64,000 nt of DNA from Ophioderma brevispina (Eukaryota; Echinodermata; Ophiuroidea; Amphilepidida; Ophiodermatidae), in assembly GCA_023653785.1 (NCBI GenBank), contig JAMKCH010056975.1, forward strand, positions 1-64,000, given 5' to 3'. A program made the position numbers and the translations under genes. A model generated the notes under the pieces. The model saw only the letters and a program-made list of their open reading frames with translations, was not told the origin of the DNA and searched no databases. Positions 57,701 to 60,892 of the stretch are shown in pieces; the stretch's first letter is position 1; each line of letters opens with the position of its first letter.

Positions 57701-60686
57701 CGCTAACAGGGGCGGCCGGATTCACCTCACACTCAGCAATACTGCTGTGTGAGGATTTATTGGAGCAAAAGGTAATTGACCGGATGCCCTTCCTGATGCC
57801 AATCCACAGTTTTCGGCAGTGGGCCTAGCCTTTGGTCAACCACGCCAACCATGCAAGGCAGTATTGGCTGGATGGCCTCCATTAGCTCTCCAGAGCTGAA
57901 GCCATTGTAGGTAGATCTTCTTTTTCATTCTACCAGGGTAACCAGCTACCCTCCTCATCGGATTTCCTCATCGGATTTCCTTAGAAATCCGATGGGGTTG
58001 ACGGTTTAGCCGCCAACAACTCGGCGCTGGGACAGGTAGTACTGGTTAACAGGATACCAGTAGCAGGCCCTCAAAGGAAACCTGACCTGAATTGCAGGAT
58101 TTTGAATTTCAGTTGCTGTTGAAAATAATCCTTTTAACACGTACATTTTACATGTGTTACTGAAAGATATCAGAAGTCTTTCATTGAACAAATAGTTGTA
58201 AATACCAAATTCTTTTCATGCATACAAATATCAGTGTCAGCTTCCAGGTGTGGGCTAGTATGCAAATATCAATTATAAACTTGCAAAAATCTCAGTTTTG
58301 AATGAAATTGAGGGCAGGCTTCAAACATAATGTCCCTTTGAAAGCTAGCCAGTATAGCTTGGTTCATTTTTTATTTATTTTAATGAAGACACAATTTTTT
58401 AGCTATTGAAAAAAAATCACCCATAATTGCATAAGAAGCTAATAAAGGGTGCTTTAGCTGAAAATGTTCTTAAACTATTGAAGTTTCTATATACCAACGT
58501 CTTAAGACTCTTTAACATTAAAAAAAAAAAAAACTTGAGAGCAACAAAATATCTGTTTCTGTATAACATGTAACTAGGGTTTTGTTTAAATCCTAAACTC
58601 CAGCTTTGATTACTTGCACAAGAAACAGACCGGTGGACATGGACAGTTTGGAAGAGTTACTGGAGTGATTGAGGTGAGACATACAAAAAGATGGTTTGTT
58701 TGGTGTAATCCAACAAGCCATAATGTTAGACCTTAATTAACTCTGAATTTTTTATAAACAGTACACAGGGACTGGTGTAGTGAAATGCTTGGGGATCAAG
58801 AAATTACCCTATCTACTTTTTGCGTGAGTTTTAAGAGGTACGGGTGCTCAAGCACATTGAACAATATATATGGCTGACAAACTATTGGGCATTGACCTCA
58901 CTGGTCTATATATTGTATGTAGCACATTGTGGTCTTGGTCTTGGTAGTTATACTGCACAAATCGCCCCAGAGGTTGCTGTAGACACATAGGCTGGTATTC
59001 TGAAAGGGAGTCTAACTTTAGACCTGAGTTTAAACCAGGGTTAGTCCTACAAGAGTGGACTTTTTTCCTTTCAAAAAACCGTGGAAGCTAAATGTAAAGG
59101 GTGAGAAAATTCCTCATGGATAGGCCGGAATGGCCCATCCATGAGGAATTTTCTCACCCGTTACAGCAAATTTTTAGAGTATTTGGAAGGAAAGAAGGTC
59201 CACTCATGTAGGACTAACCCTGGTTTAAACCTAGGAGTAAAGTTAGACTCCATTCCAGAATAGCAGCCATAGTCTTTAATACTCCACTTACTTGATGTCA
59301 TTGTCCAACAGAAGCTTGAAGGCATAGGTGTCAGGCATAGATTTTATTACTGGAGGGAGCTAGTTCCATTTGACGGAAAGTTTTTGTAACAGTCTTTGTG
59401 AGTCTGAGGAACCTTGTAATTCAGTTTGTGTGAAATTTTGTATATAGTGGAATTAATAATCCAAATCAGTTGTCAAAACTGTGTCCTATTGTATTTTTTT
59501 TATTATTCTGGTTTTGTCATAATAAATAAGACTTTCAAACAGCTTTGCCCAAAGTGTAAGGACCGATACAAACTTCAGCATGCTAATTACAGCATTGGCA
59601 TGCGATAAGGCTTCCTCAATGGAATAGGCTGAAAATAGGTTCATCAAATTTGTCGCCCACATCACATACTAATTAATTAGGCAATGTTATATTTGGAAAC
59701 TTTGCGGAATACTAAAACTCGATGAACTAAGTAATCAGGCAAAATTTCGCAAAAACCTAAAAATGTGAAATACGACAGTATGTGATGTGGGCGACAAATT
59801 CTAATTTGTGTATTAGTGTTGTTTCGAAATTTGATGAATTATCAGGTCGATCGCCGATTATTCTCCTATTTTCAGTGTGCCTAGAAACATGATCTTCGAT
59901 AAGAGTGCTCCGATTGGCTGGCCGTTATCAATGCACAGTTCATTCATCAAGGTTCAAGGCAGGACCTAAAGTAAACTTACTAAAATGCAATACTACAACA
60001 TAAACAACCTTTGAAAGAATTACCTGCAATGTTTTCATTACAAAGACATCTCATCAAGACATCTAGGGTTTTGAAATATGCTCTTCCGGTCGGTCTGACG
60101 GTTGATGTTTTTCTTGCACAAGATCTTGAGTAAAATTCAACCAATCAGTGACGAGCTCCTATCAAAATCCTCCAGACTTGTTGGGTGGGTATTCATACTC
60201 GTTGGCCACCCACCAAGTACTGGGAATGAAAGTATTTGTGTATTTTCCCATTACAAGGGCCACTTTGTAGTGATGTTATTTTTGTAGAAGATGAAAACAA
60301 GTGTAGTTAATCATTTGTGACCCATCACATCAAAAGCTACCAGTCGTCGCTCAAGGTTCAAGTTGAGATTTTGTTTGCATTAAAAAGCCTATATTATCAG
60401 CTTTAAAATGATACCTCTCATGTGTAAATTGGGTGTAGCATTACAATTTTATGAGGAAACATGTGGTTATATTTCTTTTTATTTTCTTTGTTTTTTCATG
60501 CATAATTTAAATAATATATTGAAATGCAAATTCCCGACAACTGGTAGGTTTTGATGTGATGAGTCACCTTTTCTCTTTTGTTCTTGTTTGAAGCCTCTTT
60601 CAGCTGAGTCCAACACCAAACTGGAGTTTGTTGATGAAACCATGGGAACCAATGTACCAAAGCAGTTTATTCCATCAATTGAAAAG
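12665..60686 (+). CDS. GFM1: GFM1 gene: mitochondrial elongation factor G1, 17 placed exons, 3' end outside window
   Basis: GFM1 encodes the translational GTPase that moves tRNA and mRNA through the mitochondrial ribosome in the matrix. Exon pieces in order: 12665-12757, 15515-15604, 17246-17378, 18617-18782, 22947-23102, 29488-29561, 31201-31277, 34141-34221, 42889-42957, 45139-45214, 47281-47416 (disrupted), 51414-51515, 51840-51896, 53496-53585, 56349-56479, 58604-58673, 60594-60686. GTPase motifs are all present: AHIDSGKTT (G1), RGIT (G2), DTPG|H (G3, split by intron 3), NKLD (G4) and TALKNKG (G5). The phases of adjoining exons match, except at the exon 8/9 junction and around exon 11; exon 2 matches only if it ends at 15604. 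The conserved C-terminal part is not found after 60686. Family assignment rests on remembered metazoan mtEF-G1 sequences and is very secure. Whether the locus encodes a full functional protein is uncertain because of the breaks in exons 2, 9 and 11. Confidence 0.95.
12772..13484 (+). mobile_element. Family C TIR element with nested family D insertion
   Basis: Left end TTAAAGGCTGACTCAGGGAT, right end ATCTCTGAGTCAGCCTTTAA. The uninterrupted copy at 25903-26268 is 366 bp; this one is enlarged by a reverse family D element. It lies 14 bp downstream of the exon 1 donor. Confidence 0.9.
13062..13395 (-). mobile_element. Family D element nested in family C
   Basis: Reverse copy: GATCCATGGCCCGATTGCTA at the left, and AATCGGGCCATCCTCCTTTAA at the right. 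Inserted at the site that reads GTAATTTAAGCATTTGAGG in the intact C copy near 26190. Confidence 0.82.
13491..13768 (+). mobile_element. Family D element, truncated
   Basis: Starts TTTTCATCTTGATAGAATGG and ends near GACCACTTCTGGT. It immediately follows element C and is in the opposite orientation to the nested D copy. Confidence 0.8.
13769..14320. other. Intron 1 sequence with ATT microsatellites
   Basis: Short TTA/ATT runs at 13801-13825 and 13935-13970. Otherwise nothing recognised. Confidence 0.5.
14321..14747 (+). repeat. Family A dispersed repeat, copy 1
   Basis: Starts TTAGTTAGTTAAACCAAG and ends GGAAACCTGACATGG. Shares ATTTATTGGAGCAAAA, GGATGCC.., AGCTCTCCAGAGCTGA and TAACCAGCTACCCTCCTCAT with four other copies. 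No ORF and no TIR, so the class is unknown; SINE-like in size (~430 bp). Confidence 0.9.
14748..15514. other. End of intron 1
   Basis: Contains a G run at about 15025-15037 and repeated GTTAGCAGCA / TTTAGCAG words (15140-15370). No known element. Confidence 0.4.
15515..15604 (+). CDS. GFM1: GFM1 exon 2: G1/P-loop; 3' end uncertain
   Basis: The acceptor is TACTCAG|GTACCT. The exon encodes [20 protein letters not shown] and continues TLTER. This holds the GTP-binding P-loop (AHIDSGKTT) and aligns directly with animal mtEF-G1. Family members continue ER-I/V-L-F/Y-Y-T-G-R-I-x-x-M-H-E-V. Here that text survives only as FYTG in the next frame, followed by a TAA, and as weak remnants up to about 15633. 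The in-frame choice CTG|GTTAAA (end 15604, phase 0) joins exon 3 in frame but drops about eight conserved residues. Either indels have hit this end or the donor has shifted. Confidence 0.8.
15646..15923. mobile_element. Family O TIR element
   Basis: Left: TAGGCCAAGAAAAAAAAAAC, then AAGTTTGTCTCAGAG. Right: CTGAGACAAACATG then TTTCTTTGGCCTTA. A related full copy is at 41950-42233 and a partial one at 41164-41290. It lies immediately after exon 2. Confidence 0.85.
15924..16860. other. Intron 2, nothing recognised
   Basis: No supported repeat or gene. A weak inverted symmetry exists around 16280-16440 (TAATAACTG..CAGTTATTA). Confidence 0.4.
16862..17130 (+). repeat. Family P dispersed repeat, copy 1
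   Basis: Shares ordered blocks with 42420-42690: GGGGGACAAGGGGGCAGACA-like start, AAATTCCCAAAACTC, GCGAGC..GCGAGC and GGGGTTTA. Diverged. Confidence 0.6.
17246..17378 (+). CDS. GFM1: GFM1 exon 3: switch I and G3 (first donor)
   Basis: The acceptor is GATGTTAG|GTGAAA. The product [20 protein letters not shown] continues [15 protein letters not shown] and then INVIDTPG. It covers switch I with the G2 threonine and most of the G3 box. The donor CTG|GTAAGTGT leaves phase 1, splitting the glycine of DTPG, and exon 4 supplies the catalytic His of DTPGH. From residue Gly of RGIT onward this exon is copied eight more times downstream, each copy with the same donor, so the exon may end at any of nine positions. 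The copy-1 donor gives the canonical protein length. Confidence 0.93.
17306..18082 (+). repeat. Nine-copy, 87-bp in-frame tandem repeat of exon 3 plus its 5' splice site
   Basis: Units start at 17306, 17393, 17480, 17567, 17654, 17741, 17828, 17915 and 18002. Each holds 73 bp of coding sequence ([15 protein letters not shown] through DTPG) followed by the 14 bp GTAAGTGTGAATAC of intron. The donor GTs lie at 17379, 17466, 17553, 17640, 17727, 17814, 17901, 17988 and 18069. The first eight units are exactly 87 bp and the last lacks 6 bp (81 bp, Ile-Asp of DTPG lost). All are stop-free in the exon frame, and read-through ends only at TAA 18089-18091. Using donor n would add 29 x (n-1) residues (230 for donor 9), in frame with exon 4. 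Long open frames on the opposite strand here are a by-product of the periodicity. Confidence 0.97.
18150..18260 (+). repeat. Purine-rich simple sequence
   Basis: GGTGGG and GAGAGGGAGGGA type repeats follow the exon 3 array within intron 3. Frames here on both strands are low-complexity artefacts. Confidence 0.7.
18268..18598 (+). repeat. Family N dispersed repeat, copy 1, abutting the exon 4 acceptor
   Basis: Matches 24948-25280 from TTGTTTGAAAGTCTCATTT to TGTGTCGCCACTGCTT. Only CATTTCATTTGTACAG then separates it from exon 4. A short reverse fragment is at 59460-59545. Confidence 0.85.
18617..18782 (+). CDS. GFM1: GFM1 exon 4: switch II, G4 (NKLD)
   Basis: The acceptor is TTTGTACAG|GTCATG. 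The product begins (G)[18 protein letters not shown], continues [13 protein letters not shown] and ends FINKLDR. It completes DTPGH and contains the G4 guanine-specificity motif NKLD. The donor AG|GTGAGT leaves phase 2, splitting the Arg after NKLD. The acceptor region is directly preceded by a dispersed repeat (18268-18598), leaving about 18 bp of unique pyrimidine-rich sequence. Confidence 0.96.
18984..19349 (+). mobile_element. Family B TIR element, copy 1
   Basis: Ends TTAAAGGCACTATCAGTGAT and ATCACTGATAGTGTCTTTAA. TTAA present at both ends. MITE-size, no transposase. Confidence 0.93.
19424..20108 (+). mobile_element. Family H TIR element, copy 1
   Basis: Left TTAAGGTGTTGGCATCATGA, right ATAATGCCGACACCTTAA. 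Reverse copy at 38839-39486 shares the interior (CGTACTCCTTAGAAACCAAA). Confidence 0.93.
20401..20679 (-). mobile_element. Family C TIR element, truncated
   Basis: Reverse orientation; keeps the end AAATCTCTGAGTCAGCCTTTAA. The other end is worn. Confidence 0.8.
20832..21010. repeat. Inverted-repeat element
   Basis: AAATCCAGTAAGTACTCACA and TGTGAGTACTTACTGGATTT are perfect inverses; GGTAAATTTTATGTT and AACATAAAATTTACC extend the arms. Confidence 0.88.
21077..21557. mobile_element. Family F element, rearranged copy
   Basis: Begins TTAAAGGTGCATTTCATGAT; a second start TTAAAGGGGCATTTCATGAT lies at 21219 and the far part runs in inverted sense (AGTACCTTTTCTTGAGGATA). Related copies at 39487-41135 and 50366-50706. 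Confidence 0.7.
21558..22060. other. Intron 4, A/T-run sequence
   Basis: Nothing recognised. The text near 21830-21960 (CCGACCGACCCTAATTTT-like) is echoed at 22565-22640, suggesting one disrupted repeat with family A copy 2 inserted in it. Confidence 0.45.
22061..22475 (+). repeat. Family A dispersed repeat, copy 2
   Basis: Full-length copy starting TTAGTTAGTTAGACCAAAG and ending AACCTGACCTGA. Confidence 0.92.
22947..23102 (+). CDS. GFM1: GFM1 exon 5: G' subdomain start
   Basis: The acceptor lies after a good pyrimidine run, TTTTCTTGAAG|G. The product starts [20 protein letters not shown] and continues [10 protein letters not shown], then [17 protein letters not shown]. Family members read (M/L)GSNPxRVxxQ(M/L)RxKxxHNAAF, so only the first two residues (QN for M/L-G) depart. 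The donor is TGTGG|GTGAGT in phase 2, and 156 nt fits phase 2 in and phase 2 out. A later AG just before TTAAGG is part of the Ser-Gln codons, not the acceptor. Confidence 0.88.
23103..24947. other. Intron 5, first part, nothing recognised
   Basis: AT-rich with scattered homopolymers. No supported repeat or gene. CGTGTAAACGTG words recur near 23700-23780. Confidence 0.4.
24948..25280 (+). repeat. Family N dispersed repeat, copy 2
   Basis: Matches 18268-18598. Both carry CATATAGAGGCAC/GGCGC, CTATAACATACAAATCATGA and GATAGCTCTTGCATG-type blocks. Confidence 0.85.
25425..25606. repeat. Inverted-repeat element
   Basis: ATAAAATTGGATGATTTGCG/CCCAATATTTATTGGTC on the left pairs with GACCAATAAATTTGGGC and CAATCCAATTTTAT on the right. 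Confidence 0.78.
25903..26268 (+). mobile_element. Family C TIR element, intact copy
   Basis: Ends TTAAAGGCTGACTCAGAGAT and ATCTCTGAGTCAGCCTTTAA, 366 bp, no ORF. Serves as reference for the interrupted copy in intron 1. Confidence 0.93.
26866..27443 (+). repeat. ~105-bp direct duplication, first copy split off by family B
   Basis: CAAATTTACAACATTATTTA to TTTGTGGAGTTAA at 26871-26969 recurs at 27344-27442. Only the first copy has the B element at its TTAA; the second reads GTGGAGTTAATATCCACC. Confidence 0.9.
26966..27320 (+). mobile_element. Family B TIR element, copy 2
   Basis: TTAAAGACACTATCAGTGAT .. ATCACTGATAGTGTCTTTAA, 355 bp, within the duplicated segment. Confidence 0.95.
27910..28280 (-). 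mobile_element. Family B TIR element, copy 3
   Basis: Reverse copy ending ATCACTGATTGTGCCTTTAA; the left end is diverged. Confidence 0.85.
28527..29048 (+). mobile_element. Family I TIR element
   Basis: TTAAAGAGACACTGGCACAT on the left, ATGTGCCAGTGCCGCTTTAA on the right. Internal CCGGCGACATTAATT and the GCGCCCTC start resemble family E in style but not in sequence. Confidence 0.88.
29060..29440 (+). repeat. GAGGTCAAAGGTCA-type repeat
   Basis: Words GAGGTCAAAGGTCA and CAAGGTCAAAGG recur at 29229, 29400, 30911, 31065 and near 44870-45010, set in longer diverged direct repeats (GAAAAGTTGAAGTTAATTG). Probably a dispersed family. Confidence 0.6.
29488..29561 (+). CDS. GFM1: GFM1 exon 6
   Basis: The acceptor is GCTTCCAG|GCAAAC and the donor ATAG|GTAATT. 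The product [20 protein letters not shown] then KELI aligns with the variable linker that ends (R)QELIE in animal mtEF-G1. Phases (2 in, 1 out) fit exons 5 and 7. The GTPase-domain insert is less conserved here, so the alignment rests on phase and on the terminal KELIE. Confidence 0.9.
29562..30131. other. Intron 6, A-run-rich, nothing recognised
   Basis: Long A and T runs only. Confidence 0.4.
30132..30215 (-). mobile_element. Family C fragment
   Basis: CAAGCATTATGTATATGCC to AAATCTCTGAGTCAGC matches the left end of family C in reverse. Confidence 0.75.
30293..30707 (+). repeat. Family A dispersed repeat, copy 3
   Basis: Full-length copy, as at 22061. Confidence 0.92.
31201..31277 (+). CDS. 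GFM1: GFM1 exon 7
   Basis: The acceptor has a strong pyrimidine tract (TTTCTTTTCCCCTTTGCAG). The product is (E)[20 protein letters not shown] then VEQIK, matching the family pattern [12 protein letters not shown]. The donor is AAG|GTAATT in phase 0. Confidence 0.95.
31341..31934 (+). mobile_element. Family J TIR element, copy 1
   Basis: TTAAAGGAATTAGCAGCGAT .. ATCGCTGCTAATCCCTTTAA. Contains a 29-bp direct duplication (AGCGATGGCGTCTCAAAATC) at 31528-31585. Reverse copy at 60893-61425. Confidence 0.9.
32503..33413 (+). repeat. Direct repeat pair (family Q)
   Basis: 32503-32790 and 33117-33413 share TTTGGCCATAAATAAAAAA, AAGTTTAAGTACCAATTATT, AAGGGGTCTTGTAC and GGATGCTACGCTAAA in order, ~290 bp each with ~330 bp between. 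Confidence 0.9.
33502..34066. mobile_element. 565-bp fold-back element before exon 8
   Basis: Arms of at least 220 bp. AAGTATCTTGGCATGTTTTT pairs with AAAAACATGCCAAGATACTT, and CCTAGTTCTTGCTCTTTCAT pairs with ATGAAAGAGCAAGACCTAGG apart from one mismatch. Also CCAAACCAAAAG / CTTTTGGTTTGG. It ends 75 bp before exon 8. Confidence 0.93.
34141..34221 (+). CDS. GFM1: GFM1 exon 8: G5 region
   Basis: The acceptor is ACTTTCTCAG|GCGGCG and the donor TTCAG|GTGAGC. The product is [20 protein letters not shown] then LKNKGVQ, in phase 0. The TALKNKGVQ end is the G5/SAL-like motif of the GTPase domain. It lies between a 565-bp fold-back element upstream (33502-34066) and a tandem repeat that begins 10 bp after the donor. 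Confidence 0.95.
34232..34744 (+). repeat. ~100-bp tandem repeat, five units (family M)
   Basis: Units carry GTAATGGCCTTATAATGCAA, TTGACATGACAGGTCAGAG and AACCAATCCCATAATGCATT. Begins 10 bp after the exon 8 donor. Single copies of the AACCAATCCCAT block also occur at about 17182, 52400 and 55600. Confidence 0.93.
35000..35896. other. Intron 8, nothing recognised
   Basis: AT-rich. No repeat or gene supported. Confidence 0.4.
35897..36223 (-). repeat. Family A dispersed repeat, copy 4 (reverse, truncated)
   Basis: Reverse complement of the family A core; lacks the tail (GGTAGTACTGG.. part). Confidence 0.9.
36695..37876 (+). pseudogene. LINE reverse transcriptase ORF, catalytically altered
   Basis: This is a 393-codon frame. 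Motifs: KAPGPDG (residues 114-120), [18 protein letters not shown] (from 173), [14 protein letters not shown] (from 209), MDFSKAFD (244-251, first catalytic Asp at 245) and [14 protein letters not shown] (from 300). The second catalytic box, normally F/Y-ADD, reads LADH (residues 331-334), so its second Asp is His. The first ~25 residues are likely flanking sequence. TGA interrupts it just before the connection region. Confidence 0.93.
36770..38610 (+). mobile_element. 5'-truncated non-LTR retrotransposon (LINE), reverse transcriptase remnant
   Basis: Reverse transcriptase coding sequence is open from the upstream flank to a TGA at about 37874. The same frame then continues [19 protein letters not shown] and [14 protein letters not shown] frameshift near 38115 leads to [18 protein letters not shown] in the frame that runs to 38459, ending near [10 protein letters not shown] about 38480. 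The motif order fits the Jockey/CR1-like non-LTR class. No endonuclease domain is present upstream, consistent with 5' truncation. It lies in intron 8 of GFM1 in the same orientation. Confidence 0.93.
38839..39486 (-). mobile_element. Family H TIR element, copy 2
   Basis: TTAAGGTGTTGGCATTATGA .. ATCATATGCCAACACCTTAA. Its right TTAA is shared with the start of family F copy 2. Confidence 0.92.
39487..41135 (+). mobile_element. Family F element interrupted by a 1.3-kb TIR element
   Basis: Segments 39487-39690 and 40993-41135 are contiguous in the uninterrupted copy at 50366-50706 (..GCGAATTTCTTACA | ATACGACCGAAT..). Ends GATCACGAAATGCCCCTTTAA. Confidence 0.88.
39692..40991. mobile_element. 1.3-kb TIR element with spaced GCGACGGACGGA motifs
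   Basis: Perfect 18-bp terminal inverted repeats TGGGCCAAATCCAAAACC (39692-39709) and its complement (40974-40991). Inside, GCGACGGACGGA lies on the + strand at about 39718, 39884, 40086, 40287 and 40629, and on the - strand at about 40443, 40461 and 40798; a one-base variant lies at 40100. No coding frame. It sits inside family F, so it is the younger insertion. Confidence 0.93.
41164..41290 (+). repeat. Family O fragment
   Basis: CAAGTTTGTCTCAGAAGAAA and AATGCTAATGCGAAATGCGG match the left half of the copy at 41950. Confidence 0.8.
41575..41935 (+). repeat. Hairpin and ~150-bp tandem duplication
   Basis: CCCGCCACGATTTTTT and AAAAAATCGTGGCGGG form a hairpin at 41577-41612. AAACTACACCTGAAAAAGGA..TCACGATTTTCGAAAA..GGCCAATCGGCACCAGTCT at 41690-41785 is repeated at 41832-41930. 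Confidence 0.85.
41950..42233. mobile_element. Family O TIR element, TTAA-flanked copy
   Basis: CCTTAAGGCCAAAAAAAAAC..AAGTTTGTCTCAGAAG at left; ATGAGACAAACTTGG..GGGCCTTAAG at right. Confidence 0.85.
42420..42690 (+). repeat. Family P dispersed repeat, copy 2
   Basis: Ordered similarity with 16862-17130. Contains AAAGGTCCAC and AAAATC.. A-rich words. Confidence 0.6.
42889..42957 (+). CDS. GFM1: GFM1 exon 9, with one-base frameshift at its 5' end
   Basis: The acceptor is GTTTGTAG|CCTTTT. The homologous frame starts one base late: c|CTT TTA CTG GAT then [18 protein letters not shown]. Family members read [16 protein letters not shown]. One T fewer in CCTTTTACTG would give CCT TTA CTG GAT (PLLD) in phase with exon 8, so a single extra T breaks the frame as written. 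The donor GA|GTGAGT leaves phase 2 and matches exon 10. Confidence 0.9.
43076..43252. mobile_element. Near-perfect hairpin element, ~75-bp arms
   Basis: ATAAAGGTATGATTTTGGGA / TCCCAAAATCATACCTTTAT; ACCGGTACTCTCTTTACGAC / GTCGTAAAGAGAGTACCGGT; AATGGTGTCGCC partly pairs. 119 bp downstream of the exon 9 donor. A smaller dyad GGGTTCAATTAATCGAATTGAACCC follows at 43504. Confidence 0.93.
43795..44645 (+). mobile_element. LINE C-terminal fragment, degenerate
   Basis: Frames read [19 protein letters not shown] and then [16 protein letters not shown]. Next, in the frame starting near 44074, comes [20 protein letters not shown], then a C-terminal part with [20 protein letters not shown] and ECPTFRPP (44500-44575). 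The Cys/His spacing CxxGSxxQTxxHxLxxC is typical of the tail domain of some invertebrate non-LTR elements. Stops and frame changes show it is dead. It lies in intron 9. Confidence 0.85.
45139..45214 (+). CDS. GFM1: GFM1 exon 10: start of domain II
   Basis: The acceptor is TTGTTTCAG|AAAAGA and the donor GAG|GTAGGA. The product is (E)[20 protein letters not shown] then AFKLE in phase 0. HPFVxLAFKLE is the conserved entry into domain II, which should continue with (A/V)GRFGQLTY in exon 11. Confidence 0.95.
45635..45770. repeat. Imperfect inverted repeat
   Basis: CTCGTCTTCGACTCGGCCGA with ATTTGATCTAGA on the left pairs with CCTAGATCAAATTCGGGCGAGTCGAAGACAAG-type sequence on the right. Confidence 0.75.
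46118..46499 (+). mobile_element. Family D TIR element, copy 4
   Basis: Starts near GATGCCCCGATTTAAG and ends TTGGACCAAGGACCTTTAA. Interior as at 3857. Confidence 0.85.
46600..47149. other. Intron 10, G/C-run low-complexity stretch
   Basis: GGGGGGGGG and CTCCCCCCTCCCCC runs at 46630-46830. No gene supported. Confidence 0.5.
47150..47222 (-). mobile_element. tRNA-derived SINE-like sequence
   Basis: On the minus strand the text runs GGGCACGTGTGGTCAGGGGA, then TTGAGC (box A-like), and further on GTTTCGGTCCC (box B-like). It has the overall shape of a tRNA gene, but the stems are not well kept. It sits 60 bp upstream of the disrupted exon 11. Confidence 0.5.
47281..47416 (+). pseudogene. GFM1: GFM1 exon 11 (domain II), homology broken across frames
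   Basis: This is the only place in the 6.2 kb between exons 10 and 12 where the missing domain II segment is recognisable. One frame gives [11 protein letters not shown] at about 47284-47316. A second frame gives [16 protein letters not shown] at about 47353-47400. Then IHAD and KME appear in different frames near 47397-47417. Family members read GRFGQLTYVRxYQGxLKKGD then NTRTxKKVRxxRLxRMHADxME. At least three small indels are needed to join these. Likely acceptor AGs lie at 47276-47277 and 47279-47280; a GT at 47417 could be the donor. The exon is either decayed or hit by sequence errors. Confidence 0.75.
47417..48722. other. Intron 11, first part, nothing recognised
   Basis: ATA/TAA microsatellites at 47420-47435 and 48625-48650. 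No repeat matched elsewhere. Confidence 0.4.
48723..49267 (+). mobile_element. Family E TIR element, complete copy
   Basis: TTAAAGCAATATTAGCACAT then TTTTTTGAAGAGCGCCCCC; mirror GGGGGCGCTCTTCAAAAAAT and GTGCTAATATTGCTTTAA. Arms ~40 bp, 545 bp in all. Internal TATGTACGTGTCTATG mimics the domain II text YVRVY but is repeat, not exon. Confidence 0.95.
49690..49800 (-). mobile_element. tRNA-derived SINE-like sequence
   Basis: The minus strand shows GTGGCGCAACGGATAAAGC (A box-like), then GGACTCGTGATC and later GTTTGAGCCCC (B box-like). The + strand CTTGCCCAGGGACAC just outside is a familiar flank of invertebrate and fish tRNA-SINEs. It is not a functional tRNA by eye: the spacing between boxes is too long. 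Confidence 0.55.
49962..50316 (-). mobile_element. Family B TIR element, copy 4
   Basis: TTAAAGACACTATCAGTGAT .. ATCACTGATAGTGTCTTTAA, reverse orientation. Confidence 0.95.
50366..50706 (+). mobile_element. Family F element, uninterrupted copy
   Basis: CTAAAGGTGTATTTTGTGAT .. GATCACGAAATGCCCCTTTAA. Contains the palindrome TTCTGTCCGTTTACGGACAG at about 50528. Confidence 0.9.
50848..51330 (+). repeat. Family K repeat, copy 1
   Basis: GTCGTCTGCAGAAGTACAAT, then ACTCTGGTCGTGACATC, GGTGGAAAGGAG and TGACCTCATGTGACC blocks. Related copies at 56532-56790 and 56962-57460. Confidence 0.82.
51414..51515 (+). CDS. GFM1: GFM1 exon 12: domain II end
   Basis: The acceptor is TTGATAG|GATGTA and the donor ATG|GTAGGA. 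The product begins [18 protein letters not shown] and ends [16 protein letters not shown]; 102 nt, phase 0. It matches [20 protein letters not shown] of the family. Confidence 0.97.
51840..51896 (+). CDS. GFM1: GFM1 exon 13
   Basis: The acceptor is ATAAAACAG|GAGTCC and the donor AAT|GTAAGA. The product is [19 protein letters not shown], 19 residues, phase 0. It aligns with ESIxVPxPVxSxAxKP at the domain II/III boundary. Confidence 0.96.
51900..52506. other. Intron 13, first part
   Basis: Degenerate GAATC-rich sequence (52180-52275) and one family M block near 52390. Nothing else recognised. Confidence 0.45.
52507..53061 (+). mobile_element. Family E TIR element, copy 2
   Basis: TTAAAGCAATAGTAGCACAT .. 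ATGTGCTCTAATTGCTTTA, more diverged than 48723-49267. Confidence 0.9.
53496..53585 (+). CDS. GFM1: GFM1 exon 14: domain III
   Basis: The acceptor is TCTTTCCAG|ACGGAT and the donor GAG|GTAGGA. The product is [20 protein letters not shown] then [10 protein letters not shown], phase 0. RFTREDPTF is a hallmark of domain III in EF-G proteins. Confidence 0.97.
53931..54285 (+). mobile_element. Family D TIR element, copy 5
   Basis: TTAAAGGGGGATGGCCCGAT .. GGCCATGGACCTCTAA. Best-preserved left end of the family. Confidence 0.88.
54360..54600 (+). repeat. ~125-bp tandem duplication
   Basis: Blocks AATGAGCTCATTTGCATATT, CTAGATCCCAATGTCCAAAT and GTGGTGCATGCAA/GTGGTACAGGCAA occur twice in order (from ~54310 and ~54463). 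Confidence 0.8.
54641..56348. other. Intron 14 remainder, nothing recognised
   Basis: One family M block near 55594. No repeat or gene otherwise. Confidence 0.4.
56349..56479 (+). CDS. GFM1: GFM1 exon 15: domain III to IV
   Basis: The acceptor is TATCATACAG|TCTATT and the donor ATAGA|GTAAGT, phase 2. The product begins [18 protein letters not shown], continues [17 protein letters not shown] and ends [22 protein letters not shown] and [10 protein letters not shown] are near-invariant in mtEF-G1. Confidence 0.97.
56532..57460 (+). repeat. Family K repeats, copies 2 and 3, with GT microsatellites
   Basis: Two head-to-tail copies starting TCTGCAAGAATTGCAGAAGG at 56530 and 56969. GT runs near 56578-56602 and 57012-57035. 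The third copy is internally duplicated (GCTACGATGATGTAACTTG). Confidence 0.88.
57661..58090 (+). repeat. Family A dispersed repeat, copy 5
   Basis: Full copy with a short duplication (CTCATCGGATTTC twice, 57953-57980). Confidence 0.92.
58604..58673 (+). CDS. GFM1: GFM1 exon 16: domain IV start
   Basis: The acceptor is CTAAACTCCAG|CTTTGA and the donor GAG|GTGAGA. The product is (D)[20 protein letters not shown] then VIE. HKKQ(S/T)GGxGQ(Y/F)G is the family motif at the start of domain IV. Phase 2 in, phase 0 out. Confidence 0.97.
58990..59268. mobile_element. Inverted-repeat element, ~80-bp arms
   Basis: GGAGTCTAACTTTAGACC.. / GTAAAGTTAGACTCC; GTTTAAACCAGGGTTAGTCC / GGACTAACCCTGGTTTAAAC. Inner second dyad GAGAAAATTCCTCATGGAT / ATCCATGAGGAATTTTCTC at 59102-59157. 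Confidence 0.92.
59460..59545 (-). repeat. Family N fragment, reverse
   Basis: CAAATCAGTTGTCAAAACTG .. AAGACTTTCAAACAGC is the reverse complement of the start of family N. Confidence 0.85.
59630..59815. repeat. Inverted repeat
   Basis: AAATTTGTCGCCCACATCAC (59647) pairs with GTGATGTGGGCGACAAATT (59781). Confidence 0.85.
60594..60686 (+). CDS. GFM1: GFM1 exon 17: last exon in the window
   Basis: The acceptor is CTTGTTTGAAG|CCTCTT and the donor AAG|GTGCAC, weaker than the others. The product begins [20 protein letters not shown] and ends [11 protein letters not shown]; 93 nt, phase 0. It matches [23 protein letters not shown]. The next family segment, GF/Y...EKGxLSGHKLSG, is not seen between 60687 and 64000, so that exon lies beyond the window. 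Confidence 0.95.
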
Positions 60687-60892
60687 GTGCACCATGTTTG
60701 TTAATTTTCTTTGGGATTATTGTTATAGTCAGCGTCAGAATTAGGCGACCAATTGCGCGTATGTCAAGGTTTGTCAATCACTGCGGCACCACTGTGATTG
60801 GTTTGAATGTGTAGTATGGGCGGGGAGTGTTCGAACAAAATATGATTTAAAATGTCAAAAAATGCCCTATTTGAGTCGGGATTTAGACTCAC